A stretch of 64,000 nt of DNA from Pseudaeromonas aegiceratis (GTDB lineage: Bacteria; Pseudomonadota; Gammaproteobacteria; Enterobacterales; Aeromonadaceae): positions 2,728,001 through 2,792,000 of the forward strand of contig NZ_CP158016.1 in the NCBI RefSeq assembly GCF_046254905.1, in the 5' to 3' direction. Shown here one piece after another: positions 42,092-50,827 of the stretch; the first letter of the stretch is position 1, and the number at the start of each line of letters is the position of its first letter. The position numbers were made by a program, and so were the translations under genes. A model generated the notes under the pieces. The model was given only the letters and a program-made list of their open reading frames with translations, ran no database searches and was not told the origin of the DNA.

Positions 42092-42562
42092 ATGAAGATC
42101 CAGCTTATCGCGGTGGGCACCAAGATGCCCGACTGGGTGGAGACCGCCTTTGCCGAGTACCAGCGCCGCTTTCCCAAGGACCTGCCCCTGGAGCTCATCG
42201 AGATCCCCGCCGGCAAGCGCGGCAAGAATGCCGACATCCCCCGCATCCTGCAAAAGGAGGGGGAGCTGACCCTGGCCGCCCTGGCCAAGGGCGCCCGGGT
42301 GGTCACCCTGGACATTCCCGGCAAGCCCTGGACCACGCCTCAGCTGGCGCAACAGCTGGAGAGCTGGAAGCAGGACGGCCGTGATGTGGCCCTGCTCATC
42401 GGTGGCCCCGAAGGGCTGGCCCCCGAGTGCAAGGCCGCCGCCGAACAGAGCTGGTCCCTCTCGCCCCTGACCCTGCCCCACCCCCTGGTGCGGGTGGTGG
42501 TGGCCGAGAGCCTGTACCGGGCCTGGAGCATCACCGCCAACCACCCCTATCACCGGGAATAA
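42092..42562 (+). CDS. rlmH: 23S rRNA pseudouridine-1915 N3-methyltransferase
   Basis: SPOUT methyltransferase, 156 residues, acting on helix 69 of 23S rRNA. The C-terminal knot has the SAM-binding LLIGGPEGLAPE and ends HPYHRE, as in the family. It begins 2 nt after rsfS and leads into mrdA (3-nt gap); the order rsfS-rlmH-mrdA-mrdB is standard. Confidence 0.97.
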   Translation: MKIQLIAVGTKMPDWVETAFAEYQRRFPKDLPLELIEIPAGKRGKNADIPRILQKEGELTLAALAKGARVVTLDIPGKPWTTPQLAQQLESWKQDGRDVALLIGGPEGLAPECKAAAEQSWSLSPLTLPHPLVRVVVAESLYRAWSITANHPYHRE

Positions 42563-42565
42563 GTC

Positions 42566-44458
42566 ATGCTCAAGCAGCGCATCTCCATCAAGGACAACGG
42601 CGCCGAGGCCGCCCTCTTCTATCGCCGCGCCCTGGTGGCCGGCATCGGCATGGCGCTGCTCTCCTGCCTGCTGTTGGCCAACCTCTACTGGCTGCAGGTG
42701 GTGAACCACGACACCTACCAGACCCGCTCCAACGACAACCGCATCAAGGTGGTACCGGTGGCGCCCCCCCGCGGCCTGATCTTCGACCGCAACGGCGTGC
42801 TGCTGGCGGAGAACCGCCCGGTGTTCAGCCTGGAGATCGTGCCGGATCAGACCCAGGATCTCCATGGCATGGTGAAGCAATTGATCGCCCTGCTGGGCCT
42901 GGATCCCAGCACCGAAGAGCAATTTTATCGGGACGTCAAACGCAGCCGGCGCTTCAACCCCGTGCCCCTGGTGGAGCAGCTCACCGACGAGCAGGTGGCG
43001 CGCTTTTCGGTGAACCAGCACCGCTTCCCCGGGGCCGACATTGAGGCCTACCTCAAGCGCTTCTATCCCTATGGCGAGACCCTGACCCATGCCCTGGGGT
43101 ACGTGGCCCGCATCAACGTCAAGGATCTGCAACGGCTGGACGAGGCCGGCAAGCTGACCAACTATGCCGCCACCCGGGACATCGGCAAGCTGGGGGTAGA
43201 AAAGTATTACGAGGATGAGCTGCACGGTCAGGCCGGCTACCAGGAGGTGGAGGTCAACAACCGGGGCCGGGTGATCCGCACCCTCAAGTACCAGCCGCCG
43301 GTGGCGGGCAAGGACATCTACCTGAACGTGGACATCCGCCTGCAGCAGACGGCCCAGCGCCTGCTGGCCGGCCGGCGCGGCGGTATCGTGCTGCTGGACC
43401 CCAGAGACGGCAGCGTGCTGGCCCTGGAGTCCTCCCCCAGCTATGACCCCAACCTGTTCGTGCGCGGCATCAGCAGCCATGACTACTCGGCCCTGCTGAA
43501 CGACCCGGCCCGCCCCCTCATCAACCGCACCAGCCAGGGCGGTTATGCCCCCGCCTCCACCGTCAAGCCCCTGCTCTCCATCATGGGCCTCAACGAGGGG
43601 CTCATCACCCCCCAGGGCCGTTTCTTCGGTGGCCCCTTCTTCCAGATCCCCGGGGTGGCGCGCAAGTGGCGTGACTGGCGGCGCTGGGGCCACGGCTGGA
43701 TGGACATGCACAGGGCCATCGAGGTCTCGGCCGATACCTTCTTCTACGATCTGGCCTTCCGTGCCGGCATAGATACAGTGCATGACTACATGAACCGTTT
43801 CGGCTTCGGCAACTTCTCCGGCCTCGACATCTACGAGGAGTCCAGCGGCATCATGCCCTCCCGGCAGTGGAAGCAGAGCCGCTGGCGCCAGCCCTGGTAC
43901 CAGGGGGACACCATCTCGGTGGGCATAGGCCAGGGCTACTGGACCGCCACCCCCATCCAGCTGGCCCGCGCCCACAGCATACTCACCCAGCATGGCCGCA
44001 ACATAGTGCCCCACCTGCTGCGCTCGATCGGTGCCCCGGATGGCGAACAAACCCCCTATCGGGTGACCCAGGAACCGGCGGTGACGGTGAAGAGCGACAG
44101 CTTCTGGCAGGAGGCCATGGAGGGCATGTACCTGGTGGTCAACGGCCCCGAGGGTACCGCCCGCCGCGCCTTTGCCGGCACCCCCTACAAGGTGGCGGGC
44201 AAGTCCGGCACCGCCCAGGTGGTGAACCTGAAGGAAAACGAGAAGTACGACGCCAGCCGCATCAAGGAAGAGCACAGAGACAACGCCCTGTTCGTCGCCT
44301 TCGCCCCCTACGAGGCGCCCACCGCCGTGGTGGCCCTGATCCTGGAGAACGCCGGGGGGGGCAGCGCCAACGCCGCCCCGGTGGCCCGCGCCATGCTGGA
44401 CGCCTACCTGCTGGGCAAGTACGACGACGATGAGCCCACCGAGGAGAAGAAACCATGA
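42566..44458 (+). CDS. mrdA: Penicillin-binding protein 2 (rod-shape transpeptidase)
   Basis: Inner-membrane class B PBP of the elongasome, 630 residues. One N-terminal helix (about 22-44), the pedestal domain, then the transpeptidase with SxxK as S331-TVK, SxD (VSADTFFYDL) and KSGT. The SxxK context reads ASTVKP where E. coli has GSTVKP. It overlaps mrdB by 4 nt and works with it to build the cylindrical wall. Confidence 0.97.
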   Translation: MLKQRISIKDNGAEAALFYRRALVAGIGMALLSCLLLANLYWLQVVNHDTYQTRSNDNRIKVVPVAPPRGLIFDRNGVLLAENRPVFSLEIVPDQTQDLHGMVKQLIALLGLDPSTEEQFYRDVKRSRRFNPVPLVEQLTDEQVARFSVNQHRFPGADIEAYLKRFYPYGETLTHALGYVARINVKDLQRLDEAGKLTNYAATRDIGKLGVEKYYEDELHGQAGYQEVEVNNRGRVIRTLKYQPPVAGKDIYLNVDIRLQQTAQRLLAGRRGGIVLLDPRDGSVLALESSPSYDPNLFVRGISSHDYSALLNDPARPLINRTSQGGYAPASTVKPLLSIMGLNEGLITPQGRFFGGPFFQIPGVARKWRDWRRWGHGWMDMHRAIEVSADTFFYDLAFRAGIDTVHDYMNRFGFGNFSGLDIYEESSGIMPSRQWKQSRWRQPWYQGDTISVGIGQGYWTATPIQLARAHSILTQHGRNIVPHLLRSIGAPDGEQTPYRVTQEPAVTVKSDSFWQEAMEGMYLVVNGPEGTARRAFAGTPYKVAGKSGTAQVVNLKENEKYDASRIKEEHRDNALFVAFAPYEAPTAVVALILENAGGGSANAAPVARAMLDAYLLGKYDDDEPTEEKKP

Positions 44459-45558
44459 TGAGTCACGGCCGCCCCACCAGCCTCTGGCAGCGCCTGCACA
44501 TCGATCTGCCCCTGCTGCTGGGCCTGCTCTCCTTGCTGGGGGTCAGCCTGGTGGTGCTCTATTCCGCCTCGGGCATGCACACCGAGATGCTGGTGCGCCA
44601 GGTGATCCGCACCGGCCTGGCCTTCGCGGTCATGATCGGCCTGGCCCAGCTGCCCCCCAGCTTCTATGCCCGCTGGGCCCCCCCCGTGTTTGCCCTGGGG
44701 GTGGTGCTGCTCATCTGCGTGCTGGCCTTCGGCCATATCGGCAAGGGGGCCCAGCGCTGGCTGGATCTGGGGGTGATCAAGTTCCAACCCTCGGAGATCC
44801 TCAAATTGGTGATGCCCATGACCATCGCCGCCTACCTCTCCAGCCACCCGCTGCCGCCGCGCTTCAAGCAGGTGGTCATCGCCCTGGTCATGGTGCTGCT
44901 GCCCACCCTGCTCATCGCCAAGCAGCCGGATCTGGGCACCTCCATCCTGGTGGCGGTGTCCGGCATCTTCGTCATCTTCCTGGGGGGCATCAGCTGGACC
45001 CTGATCCTGGCCGCCGGTACCGTCATGGCCGCCTTCCTGCCGGTGCTCTGGTTCTTCCTGATGCATGACTACCAGCGCCAGCGGGTACTGACCTTCCTCA
45101 ATCCCGAGTCGGACCCATTGGGCAGCGGCTACCACATCATACAGTCCAAGATCGCCATCGGCTCCGGCGGCCTGTTCGGCAAGGGCTGGCTCAACGGCAC
45201 CCAGTCCCAGCTGGAGTTTCTGCCGGAGCGGCACACCGACTTCATCTTCGCGGTATTCAGCGAGGAGTTCGGCCTCATCGGCTTCTGCCTGCTGCTGGCC
45301 CTCTACCTGTATGTGCTCTCCCGCTGCATGATCATCAGCGTCAACGCCCAGGGCAGCTTCGAGCGGCTGCTGGGAGGGGCCCTGACCCTGACCTTCTTCG
45401 TCTATGTGTTCGTCAACATCGGCATGGTGAGCGGCCTGCTGCCGGTGGTGGGGGTGCCCCTGCCCCTGGTGAGCTACGGCGGGACCTCAATGGTGACACT
45501 GGCGGCCGGTTTTGGCATCCTGATGTCCATTCAAACCCACAGACGGCTGCTGGCCTGA
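44455..45558 (+). CDS. mrdB: Rod-shape glycosyltransferase RodA
   Basis: SEDS-family polytopic membrane protein that polymerises lipid II with PBP2. 367 residues, about ten helices. Family segments visible: LDLGVIKFQPSE, GTSILVAVSG, QPDLGT, and the ending LVSYGGTSMVTLAAGFGILMS. ATG 44455 follows GAGGAG and overlaps mrdA (ATGATGA). Confidence 0.97.
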   Translation: MMSHGRPTSLWQRLHIDLPLLLGLLSLLGVSLVVLYSASGMHTEMLVRQVIRTGLAFAVMIGLAQLPPSFYARWAPPVFALGVVLLICVLAFGHIGKGAQRWLDLGVIKFQPSEILKLVMPMTIAAYLSSHPLPPRFKQVVIALVMVLLPTLLIAKQPDLGTSILVAVSGIFVIFLGGISWTLILAAGTVMAAFLPVLWFFLMHDYQRQRVLTFLNPESDPLGSGYHIIQSKIAIGSGGLFGKGWLNGTQSQLEFLPERHTDFIFAVFSEEFGLIGFCLLLALYLYVLSRCMIISVNAQGSFERLLGGALTLTFFVYVFVNIGMVSGLLPVVGVPLPLVSYGGTSMVTLAAGFGILMSIQTHRRLLA

Positions 45559-45591
45559 TCCGCCGCCGCCCACACACGAGTATTTCGCACC

Positions 45592-46575
45592 ATGGGACTG
45601 TTTCGCCCCCTTAGCCTGTTGAGCCTCGGCCTCTGTCTCAGCCTCGGCACCACCGCGGCCCCCATCCGGCCGGACGACTTTGCCCGGCTGCAGACCCTGA
45701 GCCAGGAGCTGAAGATACCGGTGAGCGAGCTGCAACTGGGGCTGGTGAAGGCCCAGTTCCGCCAGCCGGTGCTGGATGCCATCCAGCGCCCCTGGGAGGC
45801 CAAGCCCTGGTCGCAATACAGACCCATCTTCCTCACCGCCGAACGCATCCGCGCCGGCGCAGACTTCTGGCAGCAGCATGCCGAGCTGCTGGCCCGCGCC
45901 GAACGCGAGCTGCAGGTGCCCGCCCAGGTGATCGTCGCCATCCTGGGGGTGGAGACCTACTTCGGCACCCGCATGGGGGATCACCCTGTGCTGGACGCTC
46001 TCTACACCCTGGGCTTCCACTATCCGCCCCGGGGTGCCTTCTTCAGCAAGGAGTTTGCCCAGTATGTGCGGCTGGCGGCCGAGCAGGGCTGGGAGATGAG
46101 CGAGCCCAAAGGCTCCTACGCCGGCGCCATGGGCATGGGTCAGTTCATCCCGTCCAGCTATTTGCACTATGCCATCGACTTCGACGGCGACGGCCACCGG
46201 GATCTGTTCCACAGCCCGGCCGACGCCATCGGCAGCGTGGCCAACTACTTTCACGAGCATCACTGGCAGCTGGGCGCCCCCGTGGCCCACCCGGTCAAGG
46301 TGACCGACGAGCACCGGGTGCAGGCGCTGTTGAGCGACAAGCTGGAGATTACAACCGATTGGCAACAGCTGCAGGCCGCCGGCGTCACCGCTGATGCGCC
46401 GCTGGCTGCCGAGACGCCGGTGAAACTCATTTGCCTGGAGGGGGCCGAGGGCACCGAATACTGGGCGGTGGAGCATAACTTCTATGTCATCACCCGCTAC
46501 AACCGCAGCCCGCTGTACGCCATGGCGGTGTACCAGCTGAGCCAGGCCATCGCCCAGGAGTATCATGCCCGCTAA
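45592..46575 (+). CDS. mltB: Membrane-bound lytic murein transglycosylase B
   Basis: Peptidoglycan-cleaving enzyme, 327 residues; catalytic Glu lies in GVETYFGTRMGD. An EF-hand-like DFDGDGHRDLF segment is typical of MltB/Slt35. The N-terminus is a cleavable signal without a clear lipobox cysteine, so this copy may be soluble rather than membrane-anchored. Its 3' end overlaps rlpA by 11 nt. Confidence 0.92.
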   Translation: MGLFRPLSLLSLGLCLSLGTTAAPIRPDDFARLQTLSQELKIPVSELQLGLVKAQFRQPVLDAIQRPWEAKPWSQYRPIFLTAERIRAGADFWQQHAELLARAERELQVPAQVIVAILGVETYFGTRMGDHPVLDALYTLGFHYPPRGAFFSKEFAQYVRLAAEQGWEMSEPKGSYAGAMGMGQFIPSSYLHYAIDFDGDGHRDLFHSPADAIGSVANYFHEHHWQLGAPVAHPVKVTDEHRVQALLSDKLEITTDWQQLQAAGVTADAPLAAETPVKLICLEGAEGTEYWAVEHNFYVITRYNRSPLYAMAVYQLSQAIAQEYHAR

Positions 46576-47335
46576 CCGCCTGCTCCTGCTGGGGCTGACC
46601 CTACTGAGTCTGCTGCTCGCCGCCTGTAGCCAGAAACCGACACCGACCAGCCGCCCCGCCCAGTCGAGCCAGCCCAGCTATCAGGGGGTAGACGGCCTGG
46701 TGCCGCAGTTTGAGCCCTACAGCCGCATCGGCAACAAGGATTACGACGTGCTGGGCCACCACTACAAGGTGTGGAGCGGCATCGACAGCTACACAGAGGA
46801 GGGCATCGCCTCCTGGTATGGGCCGGGCTTTCACGGCCTCAACACCTCCAACGGCGAACGTTACGATCAGGCCAGCCTCTCCGCCGCCCACAAGAACCTG
46901 CCCCTGCCCTCCTATCTCAAGGTCACCAACCTGGATAACGGCAAGCAGCTCATAGTGCGGGTCAACGACCGCGGCCCCTTCCACGATAACCGCATCCTGG
47001 ATCTCTCCTTTGGCGCCGCCACCAAGCTGGGGGTGGTGGCGCCGGGCACGGCTCGGGTGCGGCTGGAGCTTATCAAGGTGCCGGCACCGGCCAATGCCGC
47101 CGAGATACTGGCCCGCCACGAGGCCCGCACCATACAGCTGATGGCCACCGCCTCGGCGGACAAGGCCAATGCCACCGCCGCCCAGCTGCAGCGCCAGTAC
47201 GGCATGACGTTCAAGGTGGTGACCGCCGATCCCCTCTACCGCCTGCAGCTGGGCCCGCTGGAACGGGCTCAGGCGGAGAAGATGCTCAGCACACTGCGGC
47301 AGGACGGCTACCGACAGGCCTTCTTTATCAACTAG
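46565..47335 (+). CDS. rlpA: Septal-ring lytic transglycosylase RlpA
   Basis: Lipoprotein (LLLAACS lipobox, Cys about 21), 256 residues. The double-psi beta-barrel has ASWYGPGFHGLNTSNGERYD and RVNDRGPFHDNRILDLS with the catalytic residues of the RlpA fold. A short SPOR domain closes the protein (about 190-256, LYRLQLGPLERAQAEKML). In Pseudomonas RlpA cleaves peptide-free glycan. Last gene of the mrdA-mrdB-mltB-rlpA run. Confidence 0.95.
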   Translation: MPANRLLLLGLTLLSLLLAACSQKPTPTSRPAQSSQPSYQGVDGLVPQFEPYSRIGNKDYDVLGHHYKVWSGIDSYTEEGIASWYGPGFHGLNTSNGERYDQASLSAAHKNLPLPSYLKVTNLDNGKQLIVRVNDRGPFHDNRILDLSFGAATKLGVVAPGTARVRLELIKVPAPANAAEILARHEARTIQLMATASADKANATAAQLQRQYGMTFKVVTADPLYRLQLGPLERAQAEKMLSTLRQDGYRQAFFIN

Positions 47336-47361
47336 GCATAACTTGATCCCGCTCACAGGGG

Positions 47362-47390
47362 CTGCCAGGGGTGGCCCTGTTTGTTATAGT
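47362..47390 (+). promoter_or_regulatory. sigma-70 promoter for dacA (extended -10)
   Basis: CTGCCA at 47362-47367, 17-nt spacer, TATAGT at 47385-47390 with TG one base before the -10 (TGTTATAGT). A hairpin with arms ACAGGG/CCCTGT overlaps the promoter. Confidence 0.55.
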
Positions 47391-47441
47391 AACGACCCGT
47401 CGCCCCGTCCCGGGCTCTCATTCACCAAACAGATAAGGATG

Positions 47442-48671
47442 ATGAAGTTGAATCTGGCGAAAACCCTTCTGCTCAGCGTCGCCGTGGCCGTTAGCGGCGC
47501 CGTGCTGGCCGAAACCTCCACCACGCCGACCCCGGATCCGACGCCGCTGCCGGATCCCACGCCTTCCATCCCGGTGGCCGTCCCCGCCCCGCCCCAGCTG
47601 GCCGCCAAGGCCTACCTGCTGATGGACTACCACACAGGTCAGGTGCTGTTTGGCGAGAATGAACACGAACGCCTGCCCCCCGCTAGCCTGACCAAGATGA
47701 TGACCTCCTACATCATCGGCCAGGAGCTGAAGGCCGGTAACATCAAGCCCACTGACATGGTGACCATCAGCCAGAACGCCTGGTCGAAGAACTACTCCGA
47801 CTCCTCCAAGATGTTCATCGAGGTGGGCAAGCAGGTGAGTGTGGAGAACCTCAACAAGGGCATCATCATCCAGTCCGGCAACGATGCCTGTATCGCCATG
47901 GCCGAACATATCGCCGGCTCCGAGGACTCCTTCGCCAGCCTGATGAACCAGTGGGCCGCCAAGCTGGGCATGAAGGAGAGTCACTTCGTCAACGCCCATG
48001 GCCTGTATGATGACAACCACTACTCCAGCGCCTATGACATGGCCTTGCTGGGCCGCGCCCTGATCAGGGATCTGCCGGACGAGTACGCCATCTACTCCCA
48101 GAAGGAGTTCACCTTCAACGGCATCCGCCAGCACAACCGCAACCGCCTGCTGTGGGACAAGAGCCTGCCGGTGGATGGCATCAAGACCGGCCATGTCAGC
48201 GAGGTGGGTTACAACCTGGTGGCCTCCGCCCCGGGCCCGGACGACATGCGCCTGATCTCAGTGGTGCTGGGTGCCAACTCAGAGCGGGAACGGGCCGATG
48301 ACAGCAAGAAGCTGCTGACCTATGGTTTCCGCTTCTACCAGAACCTCACCCCCTACAAGGCGGGCGCCGAACTGACCAGCCAACGGATCTGGATGGGTGA
48401 CAAGAGCGAGATCAAGCTGGGCACCGCCCAGGAGATCAGCGTGATCGTCCCCCGCGGCCAGGCCAGCAAGATGAAGGCCGAATTCCAGTTGAATGGCCAG
48501 CTCAACGCCCCCATTAAACAGGGTGACGTGGTCGGTACCATCTACCTCAAGACCGACGACAAGGAGTTGGCCAGCTACCCGCTGGTGGCCCTGGAAAGCG
48601 TGGAGGAAGGCAGCCTGTTCAGCCGGCTGTGGGATTACCTGCTGCTGCTGATCCAGAGCCTGTTTAGCTAA
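47442..48671 (+). CDS. dacA: D-alanyl-D-alanine carboxypeptidase (PBP5 type)
   Basis: Trims pentapeptide side chains. 409 residues: signal peptide (cleaved after AVLA), an unusual Pro/Thr-rich stretch (about 27-51) before the domain, then Ser82-LTK, SGN (QSGNDACIA) and KTG (DGIKTGH). The C-terminal amphipathic membrane anchor (LFSRLWDYLLLLIQSLF) is intact. The start may be ATG 47439 or 47442; both lie just after AAGGA. E. coli PBP5 is 403 residues. Confidence 0.96.
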   Translation: MKLNLAKTLLLSVAVAVSGAVLAETSTTPTPDPTPLPDPTPSIPVAVPAPPQLAAKAYLLMDYHTGQVLFGENEHERLPPASLTKMMTSYIIGQELKAGNIKPTDMVTISQNAWSKNYSDSSKMFIEVGKQVSVENLNKGIIIQSGNDACIAMAEHIAGSEDSFASLMNQWAAKLGMKESHFVNAHGLYDDNHYSSAYDMALLGRALIRDLPDEYAIYSQKEFTFNGIRQHNRNRLLWDKSLPVDGIKTGHVSEVGYNLVASAPGPDDMRLISVVLGANSERERADDSKKLLTYGFRFYQNLTPYKAGAELTSQRIWMGDKSEIKLGTAQEISVIVPRGQASKMKAEFQLNGQLNAPIKQGDVVGTIYLKTDDKELASYPLVALESVEEGSLFSRLWDYLLLLIQSLFS

Positions 48672-48681
48672 CCCCCAGGCA

Positions 48682-48701
48682 CCCCCGGCCCAGGCCGGGG
48701 G
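48682..48701 (+). other. Strong GC hairpin between dacA and ybeD
   Basis: 8-bp stem CCCCCGGC / GCCGGGGG with a CCAG loop, 11 nt after the dacA stop. No U-tract follows, so it is probably not an intrinsic terminator. Confidence 0.45.
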
Positions 48702-48724
48702 CGCTGTGTACACCGAGAAACACT

Positions 48725-48994
48725 ATGTCCCTGAATACCAAATTTGACGAGCTGCTGGAGTTCCCCTGCCAATTTCCCTTCAAGGTGCTGGGGATCGCCG
48801 ATCCCGCCCTGGTGGAACAGGTGATCGCCGTGCTACAGCAGCATGCCCCCGGCGACTACAGCCCCACCATCAAGCCCAGCGCCAAGGGCAACTACCATTC
48901 GGTCAGCATCACCATCACCGCCACCAGCAAGATTCAGCTGGAAACCCTCTACACCGAATTGGGCAAGCTGGAGCTGGTACGCTACGTACTGTGA
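48725..48994 (+). CDS. ybeD: DUF493 protein YbeD
   Basis: 89 residues, ferredoxin-like DUF493 fold, found beside lipB across gamma-proteobacteria (E. coli YbeD is 87 residues). Segments FPCQFPFKVLGI and VSITITATS are conserved. Possible role in lipoate or peptidoglycan metabolism, unproven. Confidence 0.93.
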   Translation: MSLNTKFDELLEFPCQFPFKVLGIADPALVEQVIAVLQQHAPGDYSPTIKPSAKGNYHSVSITITATSKIQLETLYTELGKLELVRYVL

Positions 48995-49005
48995 TCCCCT
49001 TCACG

Positions 49006-49034
49006 CTGGCAAAAACAGCGCCCGGGGCTATAAT
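49006..49034 (+). promoter_or_regulatory. sigma-70 promoter for lipB-lipA
   Basis: CTGGCA at 49006-49011, 17-nt spacer, perfect TATAAT at 49029-49034. Predicted start near 49041, about 26 nt before the TTG start of lipB. Confidence 0.65.
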
Positions 49035-49066
49035 GGCCGCTCGGCGTTAACACAGAGGCAACATTC

Positions 49067-49714
49067 TTGCAGCAGGATCTCATCGTGCGTTACCTGGGGC
49101 GGCGTCCTTATCTGGACACCTGGCAGGCCATGCAGCGTTTCACCAACGAGCGCGACGGCGATACCCCTGACGAGATCTGGCTGCTGGAACACGACCCCGT
49201 CTACACCCAGGGCCAGGCCGGCAAGGCCGAACACCTGCTGCACCGCACCCAGATCCCCGTGGTACAGAGCGACCGCGGTGGCCAGATCACCTATCACGGC
49301 CCGGGGCAACTCATCGCCTACCTGCTGCTGGATGTCCGCCGGCAGGCCTACGGCGTGCGCCATCTGGTGACCTGCATGGAGCAGGCGGTGATCGCGCTGC
49401 TGGCTGAAGACGGCATCCAGGCCGCCGCCAAACCCGACGCCCCCGGTGTCTACGTGGACGGCGCCAAGATTGCCTCCCTGGGGCTGCGCATCCGGCGCGG
49501 CTGCTCCTTCCATGGCCTGGCGCTCAACGTCAACATGGACTTGCGCCCCTTCCTGGACATCAACCCCTGTGGCTATGCCGGCCTGGCCATGACCCAATGT
49601 GCCGATCTCGGCGGGCCACAGAGTGTGAACGAGGCGGCCCCCAGGCTGCTCAAGGCCCTGAGCCAACAACTGGCCCGGCCCCGTTGGACTGAACTGCACG
49701 AGGAAACCCCATGA
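49067..49714 (+). CDS. lipB: Octanoyl-[ACP]:protein N-octanoyltransferase
   Basis: Transfers octanoate from ACP to lipoyl domains; 215 residues. Family segments are QGQAGKAEHLL, SDRGGQITYHGPGQL (catalytic Lys/Cys region), GVYVDGAKIASLGLRIRRGCSFHGLALNVNMDL, and INPCGY with the catalytic cysteine. The start is TTG 49067, 7 nt after GAGG; no ATG exists before the conserved region, and E. coli lipB also uses TTG as far as I recall. lipA overlaps by 4 nt. Confidence 0.96.
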   Translation: MQQDLIVRYLGRRPYLDTWQAMQRFTNERDGDTPDEIWLLEHDPVYTQGQAGKAEHLLHRTQIPVVQSDRGGQITYHGPGQLIAYLLLDVRRQAYGVRHLVTCMEQAVIALLAEDGIQAAAKPDAPGVYVDGAKIASLGLRIRRGCSFHGLALNVNMDLRPFLDINPCGYAGLAMTQCADLGGPQSVNEAAPRLLKALSQQLARPRWTELHEETP

Positions 49715-50676
49715 GCAAACCCACCCGCATGGAGCCCGGCGTCAAGCTGCGCGATGCCGACAAGATGGCCCTGATCCCGGTCAAGTTCATGCCCGATGCC
49801 GACGAGCCCGTGCTGCCGAAGCCGGACTGGATGCGCATCCGCCTGCCCGCCAGCAGCGAGAAGATCCAGAACGTCAAGAACATCATGCGCAAGAACAAGC
49901 TGCACTCGGTCTGCGAGGAAGCCTCTTGCCCCAACCTGGCGGAGTGCTTCAACCACGGCACCGCCACCTTCATGATTTTGGGCGCCATCTGCACCCGTCG
50001 CTGCCCCTTCTGCGACGTGGCCCACGGCCGCCCATTGGCACCGGATGCCGAAGAGCCGGAGAAGCTGGCCAAGACCATCGCCGAGATGGCCTTGAAGTAC
50101 GTGGTGATCACCTCGGTGGACCGGGACGATCTGCGGGACGGCGGTGCCCAGCACTTTGCCGACTGCATCAGCGCCATCCGGCGCGAATCCCCCAACACCC
50201 GCATCGAGACCCTGACCCCTGATTTTCGCGGTCGCATGGACACGGCGCTGGAGATCCTCAAGGACAATCCGCCGGATGTGTTCAACCACAACCTGGAAAC
50301 CGCCCCGCGGCTCTACCGCATAGCCCGGCCCGGCGCCGACTACCAGTGGTCGCTGGACTTGCTCAAGCGCATGGGCGAGCTGCATCCCGACATGCCCACC
50401 AAGTCCGGCCTGATGATGGGCCTGGGGGAGACCAACGAGGAGATAGTCCAGGTGCTCAAGGATCTGCGGGCCCACGGCGTCACCATGCTGACCCTGGGGC
50501 AGTACCTGCAGCCGAGCCGCCACCACCTGCCGGTGAAGCGCTACGTACCGCCCCACGAGTTCGACGAGCTCAAGCAGATCGCCCTGGATCTGGGCTTCAC
50601 CCACGCCGCCTGCGGCCCCTTCGTCCGCTCCTCCTACCACGCAGATATGCAGGCTCAAGGCAAGGAAGTGAAGTAG
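49711..50676 (+). CDS. lipA: Lipoyl synthase
   Basis: Radical-SAM enzyme inserting two sulfurs into octanoyl groups. 321 residues (E. coli also 321). The auxiliary cluster cysteines are in CEEASCPNLAEC and the SAM cluster in CTRRCPFC; the C-terminal RSSY serine ligand is present (VRSSYHAD). It overlaps lipB by 4 nt and ends at an intrinsic terminator. Confidence 0.98.
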   Translation: MSKPTRMEPGVKLRDADKMALIPVKFMPDADEPVLPKPDWMRIRLPASSEKIQNVKNIMRKNKLHSVCEEASCPNLAECFNHGTATFMILGAICTRRCPFCDVAHGRPLAPDAEEPEKLAKTIAEMALKYVVITSVDRDDLRDGGAQHFADCISAIRRESPNTRIETLTPDFRGRMDTALEILKDNPPDVFNHNLETAPRLYRIARPGADYQWSLDLLKRMGELHPDMPTKSGLMMGLGETNEEIVQVLKDLRAHGVTMLTLGQYLQPSRHHLPVKRYVPPHEFDELKQIALDLGFTHAACGPFVRSSYHADMQAQGKEVK

Positions 50677-50701
50677 GTCTTCGCCGGCTCATTTCCCGCC
50701 C

Positions 50702-50732
50702 AGCGCAAGGCATCGCCTTGCGCTTTTTATTT
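50702..50732 (+). terminator. Rho-independent terminator after lipA
   Basis: 10-bp stem AGCGCAAGGC / GCCTTGCGCT with ATC loop, then TTTTATTT. Confidence 0.9.
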
Positions 50733-50827
50733 GTGTTACCAAGGACCTGTGGCAGCCTGTCCCGGGCCTGCCTATGCTCAAATCACTCTCTGGTGCGGGC
50801 GTTGCCCATCAAGGTACGGAGCAGACC

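Noticed and set aside
42044..44275. A 743-codon frame antisense to mrdA and rlmH
   Set aside because: Shadow frame in GC-rich DNA; the opposite strand has PBP2 with all its motifs.
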